Shown here in pieces: positions 59,374-64,000 of a stretch of DNA of 64,000 bases; position 1 is the stretch's first letter; each line of letters begins with the position of its first letter. The translations under genes were made by a program, and so were the position numbers. Location of the stretch: the NCBI GenBank assembly GCA_900469475.1, contig UBXG01000010.1, forward strand, positions 534,991 to 598,990. The letters run 5' to 3'. The notes beneath the pieces are model-generated. The model made no database searches and had not been told where the DNA came from. It worked only from the letters and a program-made list of their open reading frames with translations. The DNA comes from Hyphomicrobiales bacterium (GTDB lineage: Bacteria; Pseudomonadota; Alphaproteobacteria; Rhizobiales; Rhizobiaceae).

Positions 59374-60147
59374 TCAATCCGAAAACTGTTCCGCCAGGAT
59401 CCTGTCCGACCATGACCTGTCCGGATCGGAGAGAATGCGGGCCGTCGTATCCTCGCTCTGGCGAATCTGAATGCCGAGAACCGATTTGACTTCGGTATTG
59501 TCTGCGGCGGCATTGACGGGGCGCTTCTCCGCCTCAAGCACGGTGATGTCGACCGTCACTCTGTTGGGAAGGAGCGCGCCGCGCCAGCGGCGGGGGCGGA
59601 AGGCGCTGACGGGCGTCATGGCAAGCAGCGGCGCTTCCAGCGGCAGGATCGGGCCATGGGCGGAAAGGTTGTAAGCGGTGGAGCCCGCCGGCGTCGTCAC
59701 CATCAGCCCGTCGCAGATCAGTTCCGGCAGGCGGACCCGCCCGTCGATTTCCACCTTAAGCTTTGCCGTCTGATAGGATTGACGAAACAGCGAGACTTCA
59801 TTGATGGCGAGCGCGACGCAGGAGCTGCCGTCGGCATTGCGCGTGGTCATCTGCAGGGGGTGAAACGCGTTTTCGACGGCTGCTTCGATGCGCTCGGCCA
59901 AACCGTCCGTGCGGTAATCGTTCATCAGGAAGCCGATGGAGCCGCGATTCATCCCATAGACGCGTTTGCCGGTATTCATCGTCTTGTGCAGCGTCTGCAG
60001 CATGAAACCATCGCCGCCGAGGGCCACGACAGTATCCGCATCTTCCTGCGATGTCTGGCCGTAGAGGCCAATAAGCTCTTCCTGCGCCGCTTGAGCCTCT
60101 GGCGCGGTGGAGGCGAGAAAACAAACGGATTGAAGATTGCGCGACAT
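59374..60147 (-). CDS. nadK: NAD kinase
   Basis: 257 residues: VALGGDGFMLQTLHKTMNTG (GGDG motif), YGMNRGSIGFLMND, NEVSLFRQSYQTAKLKVEID, and DGLMVTTPAGSTAYNLSAHG. Makes NADP from NAD. 258-residue forms of this type are usual in rhizobia. Two perfect palindromes lie 40-113 bp upstream. Confidence 0.94.
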   Translation of the reverse strand: MSRNLQSVCFLASTAPEAQAAQEELIGLYGQTSQEDADTVVALGGDGFMLQTLHKTMNTGKRVYGMNRGSIGFLMNDYRTDGLAERIEAAVENAFHPLQMTTRNADGSSCVALAINEVSLFRQSYQTAKLKVEIDGRVRLPELICDGLMVTTPAGSTAYNLSAHGPILPLEAPLLAMTPVSAFRPRRWRGALLPNRVTVDITVLEAEKRPVNAAADNTEVKSVLGIQIRQSEDTTARILSDPDRSWSDRILAEQFSD

Positions 60148-60187
60148 GCAATGTCCTCTGAATAGCGATTCTTCGTAATGTTATTCC

Positions 60188-60201
60188 CTTGTCGCGACAA
60201 G
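60188..60201. promoter_or_regulatory. Perfect palindrome upstream of nadK
   Basis: CTTGTCGCGACAAG, 14 bp, 40 bp before the nadK ATG; compatible with a dimeric regulator site. Confidence 0.4.
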
Positions 60202-60221
60202 ACGTTTCGCTCGAACTAGTG

Positions 60222-60260
60222 AATCGGTCGATCCCCAGCTTTAACGTGGATCGACCGATT
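60222..60260. repeat. 39-bp inverted repeat upstream of tRNA-Thr and nadK
   Basis: AATCGGTCGATCC and GGATCGACCGATT pair over 13 bp without mismatch around a 13-base loop, followed rightward by TTTTCCC. Either a terminator-like hairpin with no evident gene before it or a large operator. Confidence 0.55.
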
Positions 60261-60305
60261 TTCCCTTTACAGGATTTCAAAGTCTGTTATTTGGCATGCC
60301 CATAC

Positions 60306-60381
<76 letters not shown>

Positions 60382-60514
60382 TTTTTTCCTGAATATTGTC
60401 GATCGTTTCATCTCCGGTATGGAAAACCGGCGACAACGACATAATATCTCGTTGCTAACGGGCTCCGAACGCTCGTAACAGTCATCAATCCTATATTCGT
60501 GTGCCTGGAACCCT

Positions 60515-60784
60515 ATGCCGAGCAAGCCCAAGAAGCCTAAACTCGAACACTCCGAGCTTTCGGGTGAATTCACCGACGATGGCGTGACCGTCCTGGTCGA
60601 TATCTTTCGCCCGGCCGGCACCAATGCCGACTGGCGGATGGAGGTCATCACGCCGGAAGAGGATCTGATCGAATGGGAAGAGCCCTTCGCGACCGATCGC
60701 GAGGCATTCGACGAGTTCCTAGCGACGATCGCGCGCGATGGCATCAGGTCGTTCTTCGACGAAGCGGACCCTGCGATACACTGA
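60515..60784 (+). CDS. Conserved hypothetical small acidic protein
   Basis: 89 residues. Lys/Pro-rich start (MPSKPKKPKLEH), then GEFTDDGVTVLVDIFRPAGT and WRMEVITPEEDLIEWEEPFA with predicted beta strands and an acidic C-terminus. I do not recognise a named family. Codon use is like its neighbours. No obvious operon partner. Confidence 0.6.
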   Translation: MPSKPKKPKLEHSELSGEFTDDGVTVLVDIFRPAGTNADWRMEVITPEEDLIEWEEPFATDREAFDEFLATIARDGIRSFFDEADPAIH

Positions 60785-60922
60785 TCACCTATCCGCGCAT
60801 TGGCGGCGCTAGGTGCGCGGAAAGAGCAGCCTCGGGAAGGGGCGCGCCGTCGCATGAGGGCGGCCACCCATATCAGAAATGTGGCTATGTTTGCGATACG
60901 GCGGGCCGCAGCCGGGCTCTGC

Positions 60923-61612
60923 TTATTTGCGTACCAGCAGCAACGGCTCGCCTTCCTCTTCTTCGGACTTCTGGAAGCTGCCGTCGGGCTTCATATCAAA
61001 AGAGAGCGAGGAACCATCGCTGCCCAGCATGACAAGTCCGAACCCTTCTGTCGCCCACAGGGAAAGCTTGAGGTCACCGACTTCGCCGGCGCAATCACCG
61101 CTCGGCGACATCTTGGAGGTGCCGTCCTGATCCTTATCGGTTGTGAGCGTCATATCGCAGATGGGCTTGCCGTCCGGCGTCTGGATGCGCCACGCGCCTG
61201 CAAGGCTTTCGGTAGTCGGCACGTGATCGACATCGCCGAGCGCCGGCAGCAGCCAGGTCCGATCGCCGCCTTCGCTTTCCCACGGCGAGCCTTCCTCCTG
61301 CTGGAAGCGCATGAGCGGCTTGCCCCCACCGTCCGCGATCGCCAGCGCGCCATCATCAGTGAAATTCCAGATCTTGGCCGCGGTAAGGGCGGGGAGCGGC
61401 GTCGCGCATGCATCCGCCCCTGTAATCTCGTAGCCGCCGGAGACCGCATTCGTCCCGAAGGTGAGGCGGCAGCCCTTGGCGCCGCTTTCCGGCGCAACCA
61501 GCCAGACGCCTGCTTGCGCCTGGATCATTTCGTCATCGGCGGCGCGCGCCGGCTGGACTATGGTCAAAGCAAGGGCGGCGGCAACCGCCGCAGGACCAAG
61601 AAGACGGATCAA
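60923..61612 (-). CDS. Secreted AprI/Inh-type protease-inhibitor-like protein
   Basis: 229 residues from TTG 61612, with GGGAGA 7 bp upstream and a signal peptide (IRLLGPAAVAAALALTIVQPARA). Two lipocalin-like repeats: VWLVAPESGAKGCRLTFGTN and AGAWRIQTPDGKPICDMTL, each with a Trp/Gly start and Cys pair as in Inh (AprI) metalloprotease inhibitors. Role at the envelope is inferred. An ATG further upstream would spoil the signal peptide. Confidence 0.72.
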   Translation of the reverse strand: MIRLLGPAAVAAALALTIVQPARAADDEMIQAQAGVWLVAPESGAKGCRLTFGTNAVSGGYEITGADACATPLPALTAAKIWNFTDDGALAIADGGGKPLMRFQQEEGSPWESEGGDRTWLLPALGDVDHVPTTESLAGAWRIQTPDGKPICDMTLTTDKDQDGTSKMSPSGDCAGEVGDLKLSLWATEGFGLVMLGSDGSSLSFDMKPDGSFQKSEEEEGEPLLLVRK

Positions 61613-61652
61613 AGCAAATTCTCCCAACGTGCTGCGGCCGCCAAGGGCGCCA

Positions 61653-62561
61653 CTATGATTTGAGATAGGACCGCGTGGCATATAGCGCGATCGCGGCAGC
61701 ATTCGAGACATTGAGCGACTTGATGGCGCCCGGCATATCGAGCCGAGCGAGCGCATTCACCGTCTCCCGTGTCTTCTGGCGCAGGCCTTTACCCTCGGAG
61801 CCAAGCACGAGGGCGATCTTGTCACCGCTGAAGGTGCCTTCCAGCGGTGCCGGACCTTCCGAATCAAGCCCGATGGTCGTGAAGCCGAGCCGGTGCAGCT
61901 CGCCGAGCGCATCGGCGAGATTGGTGATCTGTATATAAGGTATGAGTTCCAGCGCGCCCGAGGCCGATTTTGCCATCACGCCTGATTCGGTCGGGCTGTG
62001 GCGCTGTGTCGTGATGACGGCACCCGCATCGAAAGCGACGGCCGAGCGCATGATGGCGCCGACATTGTGCGGGTCCGTCACCTGATCGAGGACCAGGAGC
62101 AACGGGCTGTCCTTCAATGCCTCGAGACGGCGCACGGGCAGGGGGCGCGTTTCCAGCATGACGCCTTGGTGAATCGCTTCCGGGCCGAGCACCTTATCGA
62201 TATCCTGCGGCGAGACGATCTCGACGGGAATGCCGAGTTGGTCGGCCGGGCCTACCTCAAGCCGCACCAGCGCATTCTGCGTCGTGGACAGCTTGACGTT
62301 CTTGCGTTGTGGATTGCTGAGCGCCGCCCGAACCGTATGCAGGCCATAGAGAAAGACCTGGTCGGGTGCGAGCGCCGGCGGCTTCCAATCGTCCGCACCA
62401 GTCTTCTTGCGCTTCTGCGGCGTCGGCGTCGGGATTTCGCCGCGCTCGCGCTTGGCATCGCGATGCGCGCGACGCAGAGTGGCGTAGTGCGTGTCTTTGG
62501 CCGACTTGTCGTCGGAGGTGCTGTCTGGGCCGGAGCGGCCGGAAATTTTATCTTTGCTCAT
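61653..62561 (-). CDS. rlmB: 23S rRNA 2'-O-methyltransferase RlmB (TrmH/SpoU family)
   Basis: 302 residues. A basic extension (about 1-65) precedes the substrate-binding domain (FLYGLHTVRAALSNPQRK) and the SpoU knot domain: VLDQVTDPHNVGAIMRSAVAF, LVLGSEGKGLRQKTRE, IKSLNVSNAAAIALYA. It methylates a guanosine (G2251 in E. coli) of 23S rRNA. Confidence 0.92.
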   Translation of the reverse strand: MSKDKISGRSGPDSTSDDKSAKDTHYATLRRAHRDAKRERGEIPTPTPQKRKKTGADDWKPPALAPDQVFLYGLHTVRAALSNPQRKNVKLSTTQNALVRLEVGPADQLGIPVEIVSPQDIDKVLGPEAIHQGVMLETRPLPVRRLEALKDSPLLLVLDQVTDPHNVGAIMRSAVAFDAGAVITTQRHSPTESGVMAKSASGALELIPYIQITNLADALGELHRLGFTTIGLDSEGPAPLEGTFSGDKIALVLGSEGKGLRQKTRETVNALARLDMPGAIKSLNVSNAAAIALYATRSYLKS

Positions 62562-62662
62562 GCGGCTTTATAACCAGCGCGTCCGCAAGCGCCTAGCCTC
62601 TTTCAGTGCCGGGCTTTTCCCACAGGCTGAAATTTTTTTGTCATTTTTGGCAATTCCTTGTG

Positions 62663-62691
62663 TTGACAGACGGAAGTGGTCCGGCCATATA
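62663..62691 (+). promoter_or_regulatory. Promoter for tRNA-Tyr/tRNA-Gly
   Basis: TTGACA (62663-62668), 17-bp spacer, CATATA (62686-62691); the tRNA-Tyr begins 69 bp further on. Confidence 0.6.
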
Positions 62692-62759
62692 CGCGGCGCA
62701 GATCACGGCGGCGACGTCACGGTCTGACAAGCTTGGTCGCAAGATCCAGTCGGAATACT

Positions 62760-62844
62760 GGAGGGATGCCCGAGTGGTTAAAGGGGACGGACTGTAAATC
62801 CGTTGGCTCAGCCTACGTTGGTTCAAATCCAACTCCCTCCACCA
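62760..62844 (+). tRNA. tRNA-Tyr (anticodon GTA)
   Basis: Class II tRNA of 85 nt: acceptor GGAGGGA/TCCCTCC, anticodon arm ACGGA-CTGTAAA-TCCGT, long variable arm, encoded ACCA end. Confidence 0.96.
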
Positions 62845-62869
62845 TTCCGTGCCGGATCTTGACCATCCC

Positions 62870-62943
62870 GCGGGTATAGCTCAATGGTAGAGCAGCAGCC
62901 TTCCAAGCTGAATACGCGGGTTCGATTCCCGCTACCCGCTCCA
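62870..62943 (+). tRNA. tRNA-Gly (anticodon TCC)
   Basis: Acceptor GCGGGTA/TACCCGC, D arm GCTC/GAGC, anticodon loop CTTCCAA, T arm GCGGG-TTCGATT-CCCGC, CCA encoded. 25 bp after tRNA-Tyr; the pair upstream of tuf is a common bacterial layout. Confidence 0.96.
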
Positions 62944-63151
62944 AGAATTTCAATTTGTTAGCATCTTCATCGTTCTTTGTTACAGCGAAGAGGATATTGT
63001 GCCTTGCATGCTTGTCGGTCCTGATGGGGCTTCGGTCTCGGCGTGTCTCACCGGCGTATTGGCTTCCGTCTTTGCATATTTGACATGAAGGGTTGCTTAT
63101 ATTTGCGCGAGCGATACATATTGCTCAGGCAACCGAAACGGGAGAGCGCAA

Positions 63152-63580
63152 ATGGGTATCTTCGACAAGATCAAGGGTGCAATCTGGGGACAGGCAAAGG
63201 CTGCCGAGGCTGCTCCGGCACCGTCGACCACCTCCGCAACTGCCAATCCGGCGCCCGCGCCGACGCCAGCTCCTTCAGCGACGACGGCAGCAACTTCGCC
63301 TGCCACCAGCGCACCGTCCGCGCCGGTGGATATCGCCTCCATTCTCGATGCTGCTGTCAAGAAAAGCGGCCAGAAGCTCGACTGGAAACATTCGATCGTC
63401 GACCTGATGAAGGCGCTTGGCATGGATGCGAGCCTTTCCGAGCGCAAGGAACTGGCGCAGGAGCTTGGCTATATAGGTGATGCCGGCGATTCCGCCAAGA
63501 TGAACATGTTCCTCCACAAGGCTCTTCTGAAGAAGCTTGCGGACAATGGCGGCAAGGTGCCGGCTGATCTTCTCGACTGA
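63152..63580 (+). CDS. DUF3597 domain protein
   Basis: 142 residues. MGIFDKIKGAIWGQAKAAEA start, an Ala/Pro/Thr-rich linker (about 20-58), then VDIASILDAAVKKSGQKLDW, SIVDLMKALGMDASLSERKE and MNMFLHKALLKKLADNGGKV, the DUF3597 core. The fold resembles small helical modules next to LysM domains in related proteins; function unknown. Confidence 0.82.
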   Translation: MGIFDKIKGAIWGQAKAAEAAPAPSTTSATANPAPAPTPAPSATTAATSPATSAPSAPVDIASILDAAVKKSGQKLDWKHSIVDLMKALGMDASLSERKELAQELGYIGDAGDSAKMNMFLHKALLKKLADNGGKVPADLLD

Positions 63581-63982
63581 TCGCTGCAAAGCTTCGGCGT
63601 CTCCGATCGGCTGCGTCGAATGATGCATCGTGACAAGCGACGATTGATTGTGGTTTGATAATTCTGCGCCCTTTCCTGCCGGGAGAGGGCGCTTTGCGTT
63701 CGAGATCGTACGAATGCCTACCCCACTAGCGGCACTGGATTTCTTCGCCGTGTCTCCCTATGTAAGCGCCTGAACCGGCAAATGTTTTTTTGTCTTTCCG
63801 GATCGGCCGGCGAACCTTACGCGGCGAAGGAATGTTGATGGCTTTAGATCATCCGCCATCGGCCAGGCTTCGCCCGGAATAGGGCCTGCAATTAAGTCTT
63901 GCGCAAATGCGATGAAAGCCTTAAACGGCGGCACTAAACCGGTTCGCCGGGGTCACTCATTACGTTCACAGGAAGCATTCAA
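63581..63982. other. Gap before tuf
   Basis: 402 bp. Holds a terminator hairpin (63666-63692) and the presumed tuf promoter and leader, which I cannot place exactly. No supported gene. Confidence 0.5.
63666..63692 (+). terminator. Terminator after the DUF3597 gene
   Basis: GCGCCCT(T)TCC and GGGAG-AGGGCGC pair over about 10 positions around TGCC; TTT follows. Confidence 0.6.
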
Positions 63983-64000
63983 ATGGCAAAGAGTAAGTTT
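63983..64000 (+). CDS. tuf: Elongation factor Tu, first six codons (3' end outside window)
   Basis: ATG 63983 opens MAKSKF, the start of EF-Tu in rhizobia, with AGGAAG upstream. The tRNA-Tyr/tRNA-Gly context agrees. Only 18 bases are visible, so the call rests on context and the N-terminal match. Confidence 0.75.

Overview
The window reads as chromosomal DNA of a Rhizobium-type alphaproteobacterium. Gene order is typical of the Rhizobiaceae: rnj-mce-DUF1467-proS-lolC-lolD-dnaE, divK-pleD-rpmG, pyrB-pyrC'-plsY-dprA-topA-rnr, gatCA...gatB, aat-accC-accB-aroQ, rne-amiC-mrcA-prfB, and tRNA-Tyr/tRNA-Gly before tuf. Other indicators are an NDUFA12-type complex I gene, alphaproteobacterial SOS boxes (GAAC-N7-GAAC), a RIME1-like mosaic repeat and dispersed 44-bp palindromes. 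Coding regions are GC-rich. I see no transposase, prophage, rRNA or CRISPR array.

Layout. 1-11 kb: RNase J (cut by the window edge), methylmalonyl-CoA epimerase, prolyl-tRNA synthetase, the lipoprotein-release ABC system and replicative polymerase DnaE. Between lolD and dnaE lie two LexA-type boxes, one ahead of a DUF5680 gene and one ahead of a previously uncounted 28-residue membrane peptide. 11-16.6 kb: L,D-transpeptidase, GH25 lysozyme-like lipoprotein, DinB with its own LexA box, a GNAT, a HAD-like protein and DUF3572. 16.7-21.5 kb: the DivK/PleD cell-cycle pair, an AT-rich gap, a candidate structured small RNA with a strong terminator, rpmG and an MFS transporter. 21.5-31 kb, minus strand: DUF983, rnr, topA, RIME1-like repeat, dprA, plsY, a degenerate dihydroorotase-like gene and pyrB. 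31-37.5 kb: AidB-like dehydrogenase, TetR regulator, a small membrane-protein pair, ruvX, UPF0173 and gatCA.

37.5-40 kb looks like an accessory insertion between gatCA and gatB. It holds two degenerate overlapping tRNA-like sequences, a hairpin-rich untranslated stretch, a slipin/SPFH gene and a YjhX-type (TopAI) toxin-like gene next to a GNAT. 40.5-50 kb: gatB, two GNATs, NDUFA12, DUF2155, DUF1062, aat, accCB, aroQ, a DsbA-like thiol oxidoreductase and an aminotransferase. 50-64 kb: rne, amiC, PBP1A, prfB with a programmed +1 frameshift, nadK, tRNA-Thr, a protease-inhibitor-like secreted protein, rlmB, tRNA-Tyr, tRNA-Gly, DUF3597, and the first codons of tuf at the right edge.

Most genes are housekeeping: translation, RNA decay, cell wall, DNA repair, lipid and pyrimidine synthesis. 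The best leads for new biology are the three-box SOS set with the 28-aa membrane peptide, which recalls Caulobacter SidA; the tRNA-like/slipin segment; the pleD-rpmG small RNA; and the inactive-looking PyrC paralogue. All calls come from reading the sequence and from memory of protein families. No database search was run.
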